A stretch of 64,000 nt of DNA from Enterococcus gilvus ATCC BAA-350 (GTDB lineage: Bacteria; Bacillota; Bacilli; Lactobacillales; Enterococcaceae), in assembly GCF_000407545.1 (NCBI RefSeq), contig NZ_ASWH01000001.1, forward strand, positions 2,874,001-2,938,000, in the 5' to 3' direction. The notes under the pieces were generated by a model, which was not told the origin of the DNA, made no database searches, and saw nothing but the letters and a program-made list of their open reading frames with translations. Shown one piece after another: positions 41,888-52,487 of this stretch; position 1 is the first letter of the stretch; each line of letters begins with the position of its first letter. The translations under genes and the position numbers were made by a program.

Positions 41888-43408
41888 TTAATGCGCCATC
41901 ATTTCTTGGGCAATCTCCTGACCACTCATCGTTTTCGGATAATACGTAGGCCAGTGGTCCAGCTCCTTCAGCAATTCCTTTTGACTGCTTCCCCCAACAT
42001 AAATATGGAAGTGGGCGGCTTTTGCCGGCGCGATCCCGTGATCGCTGAATTGGACATACCGATAGTCCCCTGCGTCTGGGTCTTTTGTCTCAAAGGTAAA
42101 GCGGACACCGCGATTGCCTTTTTCGTAAGTCAACACTTCGTGACCGGCGTATTCATAGGTATACTTGTGGTGTTTACCGTCCACGAGAAAATCAATCTGA
42201 TTGTCTGTGATTTTGATTTCATTTACATCGGTTTTGTAGCCTGTTTCATAATAGTCTTTATATTCCTCCGGTGTTTTATCTTTTTTCAGCTTCGCTTTAT
42301 AATCGAATACTTGATCCAATGTTCCCTTTTCCAACAATGGATAAACAGATTGCCAATCACCGGCGTAATCGGACAATGGACGGTCTTTGACCTGCGCATC
42401 TTTGAAGTAGCCATTATAGACAGTCTGTTCCTGTTTTGCAGCTGTTTCAGGCGTTACTTCTTTTCCAGGTGTATTCGTTGTTTTCTTCAAGGCAGACAAG
42501 TTTTCTTTCATGACGGAGATATAATCCTCTTCGGCGTCCATTTGCTTTTGCGTCAAACTTTCTAATGGATTCAGCACAGCAAGTGTCACGTTGGTCTCAT
42601 CCGCTAATGTCTTCGCAGCTTTTCCTTGATTGTTGTTTTCGAAGTAAATGTACTTGATGCCATTGTCCTCGACATAGTGCTTCAGCTCCGCGATTCTCGA
42701 AGGATCTGGCTCCTGATCGGGATTCAATCCTGAGATGCCCACCTGATTCAGGCCATAATCCACCGCAAGATAGTTGAAGGCGGTATGCTGTGTGACGAAA
42801 TCCTTTTGTTTGGCGTTCTTCAATTCTGCTGAAAACTCTTTATCCAAAGCCTCTAGCTTCGTCAAATAGTTTTGCGCATTTTTTTCAAATGTCGCTTTTT
42901 TATCTGGGTATAATGTGATCAATTGGTCCTTGATCGAAGTCACTTCCTTGATCGCTCGATGAGGAGACACCCAAGTATGGGGATCGAGTTCATGGTGGTG
43001 TCCCTCTTCATGACTGTGGTCGTGTTCTTCCTCGCCGCCTGGCAGCAAGACCATTCCTTTTGTTCCTTCAATAACATTGGGTGCGCCCTTTTTCCAAGAT
43101 TTGATCGCGCTGGGAACCCAGCCCTCCATGTTTTCGTTGTGATAGACAAAAGCATCTGCTTCCGAGATCTTTGCCATATCTTTTGCAGAAGGCTCATAAT
43201 CATGCGGCTCTGATCCTGCCGGCATCAATAGACTCACGTCGCCGGCATCGCCGACAATATGTTTCGTAAAATCATACATGGGATAGAAGGTCGCTACGAT
43301 ATGCAGTTTGTCTCCCTTGCTATTGGTTGTTGCTTGGTTATCCTTGCAGGCACCTAAACCAAAAAGTGCCAATAAGCCGATGATGAGAATACCTATTTTC
43401 TTTTTCAT
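41888..43408 (-). CDS. adcA: Zinc-binding lipoprotein with ZinT domain (AdcA)
   Basis: 506 residues from ATG 43408 (GGAGG 7 bp upstream). Lipobox GLGAC (Cys21), cluster A-I zinc-binding domain with the His-rich loop EEEHDHSHEEGHHH (about 126-139) and ligand strands SEPHDYEP and DPHTWVSP, then a C-terminal ZinT domain (from about 325, VYNGYFKDAQVKDR; ends HFHIYVGG and HWPTYYPK). It captures Zn2+ for the AdcBC transporter, which is not nearby. A Zur-type box precedes it. Confidence 0.93.
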   Translation of the reverse strand: MKKKIGILIIGLLALFGLGACKDNQATTNSKGDKLHIVATFYPMYDFTKHIVGDAGDVSLLMPAGSEPHDYEPSAKDMAKISEADAFVYHNENMEGWVPSAIKSWKKGAPNVIEGTKGMVLLPGGEEEHDHSHEEGHHHELDPHTWVSPHRAIKEVTSIKDQLITLYPDKKATFEKNAQNYLTKLEALDKEFSAELKNAKQKDFVTQHTAFNYLAVDYGLNQVGISGLNPDQEPDPSRIAELKHYVEDNGIKYIYFENNNQGKAAKTLADETNVTLAVLNPLESLTQKQMDAEEDYISVMKENLSALKKTTNTPGKEVTPETAAKQEQTVYNGYFKDAQVKDRPLSDYAGDWQSVYPLLEKGTLDQVFDYKAKLKKDKTPEEYKDYYETGYKTDVNEIKITDNQIDFLVDGKHHKYTYEYAGHEVLTYEKGNRGVRFTFETKDPDAGDYRYVQFSDHGIAPAKAAHFHIYVGGSSQKELLKELDHWPTYYPKTMSGQEIAQEMMAH

Positions 43409-43483
43409 TCCAAACCTCCAGTTGATTTCTGCTCTGAGCACTCGTCGGTCCACAGGGTCTGTCGATTACTATTTGCATCAGAC

Positions 43484-43504
43484 AAACCGTAACGATTACT
43501 ATTT
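43484..43504 (-). promoter_or_regulatory. Zur-type box upstream of adcA
   Basis: The 21-bp minus-strand sequence has arms AAATAGTAAT and TTACGGTTT and differs from the Bacillus Zur consensus at only about three positions. A half-site copy AAATAGTAATCG lies 30 bp away at 43463-43474. Zinc-dependent repression of adcA is expected. Confidence 0.6.
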
Positions 43505-43660
43505 AAGCAGAAATACTTTACCATCTACTCGAAGGCACGTCAAGATAAAATAACATGAAATTTTATTCATTTGTATCCTCATTCATATGACGGTCCTCGT
43601 CTTATTCGTATTCTGGATCTGTGACTATTTATTTTTATTACAAAATAATCATACCCATCA

Positions 43661-43698
43661 AAAAAAGGATTCAAACGTTTCCGTCTGAATCCTTTTTC
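43661..43698 (-). terminator. Terminator of the PTS/beta-glucosidase operon
   Basis: AAAAAGGATTC/GAATCCTTTTT hairpin at the end of the membrane-protein gene; T tract on the minus strand. Confidence 0.75.
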
Positions 43699-44297
43699 TT
43701 ACCCTAACAATGGTGACATTTTTTCTCCACAATAGCTGCTTGTTCGCTTCAATAGAGGCCCGATCAATAGGACACCCACGAATGGTCCGATCATGAATTT
43801 CCCACCGAGGACCATACCAGCGATAAAGCAGATCAGATCCAAGCTCATCCGCACTTTTGCCAGATCGACTGAAAGACGATGACTCAAGGCAAAACTTAGC
43901 GCAATGTAGCCTTCCTTGCCTGCATTGGTTGCGGCGGCGATCCCAGACCCGATGCCGATGAATGAGATCCCAAGAACAACCAGCAGAAATTTCACGATCA
44001 CAGGACCTTCGATCGTCCATTGGCGAATCATCCAGTCGGTAAAAATGCTGGTCGCAATAGGATTGAACAAGGTTGCTGCGCCTAACTCGTTTCTATCGAT
44101 CACCAGTACCAGCAGCAGGCACGTACAAGTGACTAACAAAGACGCTTGCCCGACGGTGATCGGCAGATGCTTGGTCAGTCCTTCCCACAGGACACCCAGT
44201 GCATCCGCACCGAGGCCTGTAGCAACGCAAAGCCCAACGCCCACGCCTACTAAAGAAGAGCCCAGAACAGAAATCAGATTTCGTAAAAGCATCTTCA

Positions 44298-44298
<1 letters not shown>
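43699..44298 (-). CDS. YczE/YyaS-type integral membrane protein
   Basis: 199 residues, about five membrane segments. SVLGSSLVGVGVGLCVATGLGADAL at the start and GIGSGIAAATNAGKEG mid-protein are typical of the YczE/YitT group, whose function is not established. ATG 44298 shares one base with the stop of the 6-phospho-beta-glucosidase gene, so it is translationally coupled and may take part in sugar uptake or efflux in that operon. Confidence 0.78.
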
Positions 44299-45740
<1,442 letters not shown>

Positions 45741-45803
45741 TCATCTTTTTATTTAAAACTGAAGGATGAGTCATTTACCGGACTGCTTCAGGTTTTCCAT
45801 AGG

Positions 45804-46604
45804 TTATTCTTTTTGATCAACAAAGCTGGTATCGCCGATCGTATCGATCGTGTATTTCCCATCTTTATAGGTCAACGTAGTGACACTGCAATTGGCGATT
45901 TTTTCTCCTTGATAGCTTCCAGGGGCGATGCTTTCCAGTAAGATCGGAATGATACCGCCGGATGAAACGATCAAAACATTCCCGCCTTTTTTGGTCACTT
46001 TTTTTAGTGCTTGCGGCATTGCTTTTTCTACACGCTGCTTCATCTGATCGTAAGTTTCAGCCGTCTTCGTTGGATCGACCTCCGCTACTTTATTTGCCAG
46101 CTCTTCTTCCGTCAGTTGCTCCTTTAAGAAATCCCACAGCTCATCGCTGCCTTCGGGATAATCCAGATTCAACGACTTGGCAACAGCGAGATTCATGTCA
46201 TCATTGGACTGACCTTCAAAGCCGCCAAAATTCTTCTCTCTAAAGCCTTTGTTCTCAATGATTTGCGGTGTTTTCTTGTTGTTTTGCTCTAAAATCAACT
46301 GGGCTGTTTTTATTTGGCGACCTAAATCACCGGAATACGCCGCGCGGAATTTGACTTCTTTCAACCCTTCACCGACTAATTTTGCCTGTGCTTCTCCTTC
46401 TTCCGTCAGCAAGCTGTCGCAAAATCCTTGGACTTGATTCTGCGTATTGAACCACGTTTTTCCATGTCTGACTAAATAAATTGTCGTTTCCTTGGGTTGC
46501 TTGGCTTCTTTGGCTGCTGCTTCACTTACTCCGCTGGTCACTGTTCCGGCAGCGACCAGCAGAATGCTCATCAGGGATAATAGCCCTACTAATTTCTTTT
46601 TCAT
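45804..46604 (-). CDS. Secreted histidine-phosphatase-superfamily protein with altered active site
   Basis: 266 residues with a signal peptide (KKKLVGLLSLMSILLVAAG). The first catalytic block is intact (YLVRHGKTWFN, His about 48), but the block that normally reads VSHGG is IVSSGG, so the second catalytic His is Ser. It may be inactive as a phosphatase or have a binding role. Unexpectedly it lies inside a sugar PTS operon, starting at the stop codon of the IIA gene. Confidence 0.8.
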   Translation of the reverse strand: MKKKLVGLLSLMSILLVAAGTVTSGVSEAAAKEAKQPKETTIYLVRHGKTWFNTQNQVQGFCDSLLTEEGEAQAKLVGEGLKEVKFRAAYSGDLGRQIKTAQLILEQNNKKTPQIIENKGFREKNFGGFEGQSNDDMNLAVAKSLNLDYPEGSDELWDFLKEQLTEEELANKVAEVDPTKTAETYDQMKQRVEKAMPQALKKVTKKGGNVLIVSSGGIIPILLESIAPGSYQGEKIANCSVTTLTYKDGKYTIDTIGDTSFVDQKE

Positions 46605-46961
46605 TTAAACGGTCTCCTGCTTTTTCATCACTACTTCAAACAGATCGACTAAATCTCTGGTCATATTGACTTCGCTGGTGATCGTCATCAAATGATCCTG
46701 CGCATGGGTGAAAAGTAAGCTAGGCTGGTAGCTTTTTCCTGCTGCTTCATTTTGGATGATCGCAGTTTGAGAGCGATGGGCCAACACGATATGGTCCTTT
46801 GCTTCCTTCAACGCGTCTTGAGCCGCCTCGAAATCTTGTTCTTTTGCGTATTTGATGGCTTCTTGCGCCTTTGTTCGGCCGTTACCTGCGTGTAAAATGA
46901 TTTGCATGGCTACCGAGATCAGTTCATTTTCTTCTTCGAGTACTTCTGTTTCTTCCATCAT
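46605..46961 (-). CDS. PTS lactose/cellobiose-type EIIA
   Basis: 118 residues from ATG 46961 (GAGG 8 bp upstream; a GTG 9 bp earlier overlaps that site). Trimeric helical EIIA: MQIILHAGNGRTKAQEAI, phospho-His in VLAHRSQT is not the active site; the active His lies in LLFTHAQDHLMT (about 91-96). Passes phosphate from HPr to EIIB. Confidence 0.9.
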   Translation of the reverse strand: MMEETEVLEEENELISVAMQIILHAGNGRTKAQEAIKYAKEQDFEAAQDALKEAKDHIVLAHRSQTAIIQNEAAGKSYQPSLLFTHAQDHLMTITSEVNMTRDLVDLFEVVMKKQETV

Positions 46962-46979
46962 TTTTTTCACCTCGTCCTT

Positions 46980-48248
46980 TTATACAGCTTCTACAGGTGC
47001 CGTTAATTCTGCACCTACTTGTTCTTCTTTGACTTCTTCAGCCAGCACTTCTCTTTCATACACTTTGAAGAATGGGTACCACGTCAACAGGTACATCGCG
47101 AACAATAGGACATACCAGAGGATCGCGCGGAAATCTTGCAGGATCATCACACTGGAGATCGGTGCTGGGATCTGCGCCACTTGCATCAGCTCTTGGGGAA
47201 TATTCAGCAAGCCGCCTCGCATCGCGAACCAGACAACGATGCTTCCTGTAATCGAGTTGATCCACATAGGCATCATCAAGATCGGGTTCATCACTACGGG
47301 AGTACTGAAGACGATGGGTTCGTTGATGTTGAATAGTGAAGGACCGATACAGATGCGTCCCAACGTTTTTAATTTCTTCGCTTTTGAGAAGCACATCAGC
47401 AGATTCAGCGACAAGGTCGCCCCCGTCCCGCCCATCATGATCAAGCCCAAACTATAAACGGTCTCATTCGTGACGATATTCATGCCGGTATCTCCACTTT
47501 TCAGAGCGAGGGCGTTGGCCGCGATCCCGGCGATAAAGATCGGGTTTTGGATGGCTGACCATAACCATGTTGAGATCCCCATCGAGTAGAAAAAGGCTGG
47601 GATCAATACAAGCAGGATCAGTCCTGGCAATGATTGCCCGAAGCTTTGGATCGGCTCAAACAGATTGATGATGACTTCGAAAACATCGATCTTCAAGGCG
47701 AAGATCAGTGTGGACCATAACGCCAAGCTTAAGAAAATTGGGATGATGTTGTTGATCCATTCAACAACGAAATCCGGCAATTCTGAATTTCGCAATAAGT
47801 GAAGCTTGCTGAAATAATGGAAGATCACGCTTACGACTGCGCCGACGATTACCCCGATCAAAATCCCTGTGGGTCCGACACGTCCCATGTCATAGACGCC
47901 TTCTTCGGCTCCGACTGGCTGCAAGGTCATCATCAAAACACAGACTGAGACGATCCCTGCGGTAATTGAGTAATTCGCATGTTTGAATTTCTCCATATAC
48001 TGATTCGCTACCATGAACGCGGCAATCAACCCAATCATGCCGAATGAATAATTTGAAATATTGCCTAAATCTGGCAGTTGCGGAATGTACGAGCGAAAAA
48101 CATTGTAAAAGAAGACGATCGATCCCGTCATAATGAAGGGAATCAATTTTTGCATCGCACTCGATAACCCGGCAACGGACGGGCGCTGTGTCAGACTTTT
48201 TGCTTTTGGCGCAAACGAATTGGCCAGCCAATCCATAAATTTTTTCAT
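46980..48248 (-). CDS. PTS cellobiose-type EIIC permease
   Basis: 422 residues, about ten membrane segments. LIPFIMTGSIVFF near the start, the GGTGATLSLNLLM block and NINEPIVFSTPVVMNP (sugar-binding region, about 305-320) identify the CelB/LicC group. It imports and phosphorylates a beta-glucoside disaccharide together with the IIA and IIB encoded around it. Confidence 0.92.
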   Translation of the reverse strand: MKKFMDWLANSFAPKAKSLTQRPSVAGLSSAMQKLIPFIMTGSIVFFYNVFRSYIPQLPDLGNISNYSFGMIGLIAAFMVANQYMEKFKHANYSITAGIVSVCVLMMTLQPVGAEEGVYDMGRVGPTGILIGVIVGAVVSVIFHYFSKLHLLRNSELPDFVVEWINNIIPIFLSLALWSTLIFALKIDVFEVIINLFEPIQSFGQSLPGLILLVLIPAFFYSMGISTWLWSAIQNPIFIAGIAANALALKSGDTGMNIVTNETVYSLGLIMMGGTGATLSLNLLMCFSKAKKLKTLGRICIGPSLFNINEPIVFSTPVVMNPILMMPMWINSITGSIVVWFAMRGGLLNIPQELMQVAQIPAPISSVMILQDFRAILWYVLLFAMYLLTWYPFFKVYEREVLAEEVKEEQVGAELTAPVEAV

Positions 48249-48320
48249 TTTTTGTTCCTCCTATTTTTTATACCGTCTCTTCTCTAACGAAACGACTACG
48301 AGAAGACGGCGATCCTTTCG

Positions 48321-48635
48321 TTACTTCTCCAGTTTGCTAAGAGCAAAATCCAACAGCCCTTCGCCGTCTAACATGCCGTAAATATCTTGAGGAATGACGT
48401 CCACCACCACATTGTAGGGCGCTGCCTGCTCAGACATTTCTTCTTTGAATGACGCGTAATGCGGGCCTAAAAGTAAAATATCGATCGCATCTAGATAAGA
48501 AGCCACTTCACTTTCACTTCTTGCATCGATAGACCCTGAGATCTTGCGCTTCTTTGCAGCCTTTCGTGTTTTTTGAGCTAAGAAACCACTAGACATACCG
48601 GCACCGCAGCAAAGTAAAATATTGATCGTTTCCAT
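48321..48635 (-). CDS. PTS cellobiose-type EIIB
   Basis: 104 residues. Phospho-Cys loop ILLCCGAGMSSG (Cys9 or Cys10) near the N-terminus and the LLGPHYAS strand are diagnostic. First gene of the leftward operon and divergent from the PRD regulator at 48815. Confidence 0.92.
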   Translation of the reverse strand: METINILLCCGAGMSSGFLAQKTRKAAKKRKISGSIDARSESEVASYLDAIDILLLGPHYASFKEEMSEQAAPYNVVVDVIPQDIYGMLDGEGLLDFALSKLEK

Positions 48636-48729
48636 AATAAAATCCTCCTAAGAATCTATTTTTTCTGTATGTGCTGTTCTCTTTACACCCTCATTATTCC
48701 GATTTTTCACATTTCCCTCAACCAGACTC

Positions 48730-48748
48730 TTGCACGCCGACCGTGCAA
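48730..48748. promoter_or_regulatory. Palindrome TTGCACG-N5-CGTGCAA between PTS operon and regulator
   Basis: Perfect 7-bp arms in the divergent spacer, about 95 bp upstream of the EIIB gene. A TTGAGG/AATAAT promoter for the PTS operon appears just inside it. It is a good candidate for the binding site of the PRD activator. Confidence 0.55.
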
Positions 48749-48814
48749 CTCTCTATTTTATCTTCCAGTGTTTCACGATATAATAATAAAAAGCATTTAT
48801 GAGGGGATGAGGAA

Positions 48815-50734
48815 ATGAAGGAAAAACAAGACTACTTGCTGAGATTGCTGCTGCAGCAAGATACTCCTGTCTCTTCCAGAATTTTGGCTGAAAAAATGGG
48901 CGTTTCTATCCGAACGGTGAAAAATTATATCTATCAATTAAATAGATTGGGCTCTGTCCCCGTGATCCATTCCTCCAATCTAGGCTACACGATCGTCCCA
49001 GAGGAAGCCGCGAAGCTATTAGCCACGCCGCAAAATGAAAACGATTTACCTCAAACCTTCAAGGAACGGTCTTTCTTTATCATCAAACAAATCTTGATGG
49101 AGCATCAACAGCTAAACATTTTTGACCTCTCCGATGAATTATTCGTGAGCTATTCCACAATAAAATCAGATCTTGCCCGAATGAATAAGGAATATGAGAA
49201 ATACCACGTGAAGTTCGTACTCAAGCAAGACGAGATCCAGATCGTGGGGGAGGAAAAGGAAAAACGCCGGCTGATCTCTTATATCATCTTTGAAGAAGTG
49301 CCCCATAAATTTATCGACAAGCAAATTTTAGAAGCCACCTTCGATAAGGCGGACATTGAAAAATTATCCACTATCATTCACAGCATCATGCACGAATCTA
49401 ATTATCATTTGAATGACTTTTCCTTTGTCAATTTGATGCTGCACTTATTGATTCTGCTAGATTCTGTGCGGAACGATAAGTCTTTAGTCACTCGAAATTG
49501 GTTCAGCTCCTGGCTGCGGGAAGACAAAGCACAGCTAGTCACACAAATGATCGCCATGATCGAAGAGGCGTTTGAGCTGTCTTTGAATAGTTTGGAAAAA
49601 GAAGAGATCCACATGATCTTTCAAGCCAACGCCAACTATATTCCTTCGAATAATTTGAAGGAGCTGGAGCAGATCATAGGAAGCGATATTTCTCAGGCAG
49701 TGGATGAGGTGTTGGAGGATGTCCGGCAAACCTTTGGGATCAATCTCATGAGCGAGAATTTTCTTGTTCCCTTCTCGCTGCATATCAGCGGGCTGTTCTC
49801 TCGTGCCAAACAGGAGACTTCTTTGAAAAATCCCATGCTGGAGTCGTTGAAAAAGAGCTTTCCGATGGTCTACGATGTCTCGGTCTACCTGTCGTTACGG
49901 TTAAGCGCCTTGTTTGATATTTCCATCAGCGAAGACGAGACCGCCTATATCGCCTTGCATATCGGTTCTGAACTGGAGGGGCAAAAACGCAACCTTTCAA
50001 AGATACGGACGGTTCTTTTATGTCCAAAATACATGAATCTAGATGAACAGCTTTATGAAAAGCTGCATCAACACTTCGGCAATGAGCTGAACATCCAAAC
50101 CGTCGTCCCCAAATTTTCTGAGGTGGCAGAATTGGATTTTGAATTGTTGATCACTACGCTGCCTGTCCCTGATTCACAGGACTTTCTCGTGATTAATGTT
50201 TCTCCGATCTTTACAGAAGAACAGCGCGTGATGCTGCTTAATGAGCTGGGGAACATTCGACTGGATCGAAAGAAGAGCATCCTGCGTCAAAACTTTGACG
50301 ATTACTTCAACGAAATCTTTTTTACCAGTGACCTGAAGGCGGATAATTCAGATGAGGCAATCACTGAGATGTGCCATGTATTAGAAAAAGAAGGCGTGAT
50401 CCCCGCCGTGTTCACGACCCATGTATTAGAAAGAGAGCACGCATCTTCAACAGCCTTTGAAGCGATCGCGATCCCCCATTCTGTCTATATGGATGCCCAT
50501 CGAACCGTCATTAGCATCGCCATTTCTGAAAAAGGGATCGCTTGGGGAAATCAAAAGGTCCACATCATCCTATTGGCTGCGATCAACGATGTGGATCGTC
50601 GGAGGTTCACGGACATTTACGAGGCCTTGATCTCTCTTTTCGAGACGGCTGACGGCTATCAAGAAATCAAACGGATCAAAAATTTTTCTGCCTTTCGCTC
50701 GTTTATTTATACGAAGATCAAACGGAAATATTAA
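48815..50734 (+). CDS. PRD-containing PTS-regulated transcriptional activator (LicR/BglG-type)
   Basis: 639 residues. N-terminal HTH (SSRILAEKMGVSIRTVKNYI) and a second HTH (IFDLSDELFVSYSTIKSDL), two PRD domains (about 180-400, with HLLILLDSVR and ISEDETAYIALHIGSELEG), an EIIB-Gat-like domain (VLLCPKYM, about 410-490), and a C-terminal EIIA-mannitol-type domain with phospho-His in AIAIPHSVYM. Activity is set by PTS phosphorylation. Divergent from the cellobiose-type operon it should activate. Confidence 0.9.
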   Translation: MKEKQDYLLRLLLQQDTPVSSRILAEKMGVSIRTVKNYIYQLNRLGSVPVIHSSNLGYTIVPEEAAKLLATPQNENDLPQTFKERSFFIIKQILMEHQQLNIFDLSDELFVSYSTIKSDLARMNKEYEKYHVKFVLKQDEIQIVGEEKEKRRLISYIIFEEVPHKFIDKQILEATFDKADIEKLSTIIHSIMHESNYHLNDFSFVNLMLHLLILLDSVRNDKSLVTRNWFSSWLREDKAQLVTQMIAMIEEAFELSLNSLEKEEIHMIFQANANYIPSNNLKELEQIIGSDISQAVDEVLEDVRQTFGINLMSENFLVPFSLHISGLFSRAKQETSLKNPMLESLKKSFPMVYDVSVYLSLRLSALFDISISEDETAYIALHIGSELEGQKRNLSKIRTVLLCPKYMNLDEQLYEKLHQHFGNELNIQTVVPKFSEVAELDFELLITTLPVPDSQDFLVINVSPIFTEEQRVMLLNELGNIRLDRKKSILRQNFDDYFNEIFFTSDLKADNSDEAITEMCHVLEKEGVIPAVFTTHVLEREHASSTAFEAIAIPHSVYMDAHRTVISIAISEKGIAWGNQKVHIILLAAINDVDRRRFTDIYEALISLFETADGYQEIKRIKNFSAFRSFIYTKIKRKY

Positions 50735-50743
50735 GCAAAAAAA

Positions 50744-50804
50744 AAGACTTCATGAACCCGCTCAATCAATGACTGATGGAGCGAATTCGTGAAGTCTATT
50801 TTTT
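50744..50804. terminator. Long bidirectional terminator
   Basis: Arms AGACTTCATGAA..CGCTC and GAGCG..TTCGTGAAGTCT with A and T runs on the two sides, between the convergent PRD-regulator and aspT genes. Confidence 0.85.
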
Positions 50805-50807
50805 TCG

Positions 50808-52478
50808 TTAATGTGCCAGCAACGATACGACTAAAGGACCCATTACGGTGAGTGTAATGTTCCCAATCGCATAGGCTGGGGTAAAACTCAATGAAAAGAC
50901 ACTGCTTTGTGTTTCCTCACTGATGGCATTTAGTGCCGCGTTGATCGTCCCAACGCCGGCTAAGGAGCCAATGTTGTCGACTGCGTTCAGCTTCAATACA
51001 TACTTGCCGAACAGCAGCGTGAGCAAATGCGGCAAAATCGAGATCACCGCACCGATCAGCAATACTTGGATTCCCATAGCGCCTAATGCCTTGATAAATT
51101 GACTGCCTGCTTCTAACCCGACGGCAGCTATAAACAGGTTTAGGCCGACACTTTTTAAGAACCAGCGAGTAGCACTGGGAATATTCCCCAAATATGCCTT
51201 CTTGTTTTGGTACCACCCAAAAAACAAGCCGCTGAACAAGGCGCCTCCGCCAGCTCCCAGCGTTAATGGCACCCCTTTGACGGTCAGTACCAATAACCCG
51301 ATCAGAAGACCGACGATCAGTCCGATCGATAGAAAGCTGACATCTGTTTCTGCGCCATTTTCCACAGGATAGCCGAGTGTAGGCAAGACCTTTTTGATCG
51401 AACGGGCAGGACCGGCAAGCGTGATCCGGTCTCCTGGCTTCAACGTGGACAACTCTGTCACCTTAGTTCCCTCATGCATAGCTTCAGCGACCACGATACT
51501 GTGATCCGTCAAAAGAGACAGTGCATGGTAGCTGTATTCATTCGTCAGCAGGACTTCCATAGTCAGCAATGGAATCTTACGATACGCATCGTCGAAGACT
51601 TCTTTGTAATTGACGCCTTCTTTGATGAGTTTCCATAGATCCTCGCTGTCTCCTAGAACGGTGACTACCTGTCCTTTTTTAAATGAGGTCTGAGCATCAA
51701 AGTCCACGGGTTTCCGTTGGCTGAATAGCTGTTGAAGGACGATCTTGTCATGGAACTTCTTTTCAAAGGCCGCCACTGTCATTTTTTCTTGGGGCAGTTG
51801 GAGGATCTCAAAGGAGCGGGTCGCAAGTGTGCTTAATAAGGGCGAACTGCTGTCAGAAGTATCCAGATTTAACGACTCCATCATTTTTTTCGTTTCATCT
51901 TTTAAATTGACTCGTAAGATCGCGGGGGCAATATTCTTCAAAAAGATCACTACACCCATCGTTCCGAAAACATAAGTCACTGCATAGGCAATGGCTACAT
52001 TCGAAGTCATCGCAGATTTTGCCGCTGCCGATATCGCCAGCCCATTGATCGCAGAAGTCGCCGTCCCGATCGTGGCTGACTGTGTGAGTGCTCCGGCAAT
52101 GATCCCGCCAGCTTCACCAGCATCGATGTCCGCTATTTTGAAAATGACCATCGCGATCCCAAAAGCGACCACCGAGAAAAAGAGAGATTGGATCACGAGC
52201 TTGATCCCTGATTTTTTCAGACTTTGGACAAACGCGGGGCCAACTTCATAACCGACAACAAAAATGAATAGATCAAAGAAAATACTTTTTAGTATCGGCG
52301 CGATCGTGAACGCTCCGACTTGGCCGATCAGCAGTGCTACTAACAGCACGCCGACGGTCGATCCTAGACTGAAGGATTTGATTTTTAACTTTCCGATATA
52401 ATAGCCCCCTGCAAGGGCGAGAAAGAGACTAATGATTGGATTAGCCAATAAAAACGTGCTGATCTCTTTCCACATCAT
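50808..52478 (-). CDS. aspT: Aspartate:alanine antiporter
   Basis: 556 residues, length of the AspT family. Layout: about five membrane segments, two RCK_C/TrkA-C-type cytoplasmic domains (about 205-375, KPGDRITLAGPARSIKKVL), then about five more membrane segments. Exchanges external aspartate(1-) for internal alanine, which is electrogenic. The next gene upstream encodes aspartate 4-decarboxylase, confirming the assignment. ATG 52478 or 52475 both follow AGGAGG. Confidence 0.93.
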   Translation of the reverse strand: MMWKEISTFLLANPIISLFLALAGGYYIGKLKIKSFSLGSTVGVLLVALLIGQVGAFTIAPILKSIFFDLFIFVVGYEVGPAFVQSLKKSGIKLVIQSLFFSVVAFGIAMVIFKIADIDAGEAGGIIAGALTQSATIGTATSAINGLAISAAAKSAMTSNVAIAYAVTYVFGTMGVVIFLKNIAPAILRVNLKDETKKMMESLNLDTSDSSSPLLSTLATRSFEILQLPQEKMTVAAFEKKFHDKIVLQQLFSQRKPVDFDAQTSFKKGQVVTVLGDSEDLWKLIKEGVNYKEVFDDAYRKIPLLTMEVLLTNEYSYHALSLLTDHSIVVAEAMHEGTKVTELSTLKPGDRITLAGPARSIKKVLPTLGYPVENGAETDVSFLSIGLIVGLLIGLLVLTVKGVPLTLGAGGGALFSGLFFGWYQNKKAYLGNIPSATRWFLKSVGLNLFIAAVGLEAGSQFIKALGAMGIQVLLIGAVISILPHLLTLLFGKYVLKLNAVDNIGSLAGVGTINAALNAISEETQSSVFSLSFTPAYAIGNITLTVMGPLVVSLLAH

Positions 52479-52487
52479 TGTTCCTCC

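Noticed and set aside
43658..44020. Leftward ORF overlapping the YczE-like gene
   Set aside because: Out-of-frame Arg/Ser/Cys-rich shadow of a clear membrane-protein gene.
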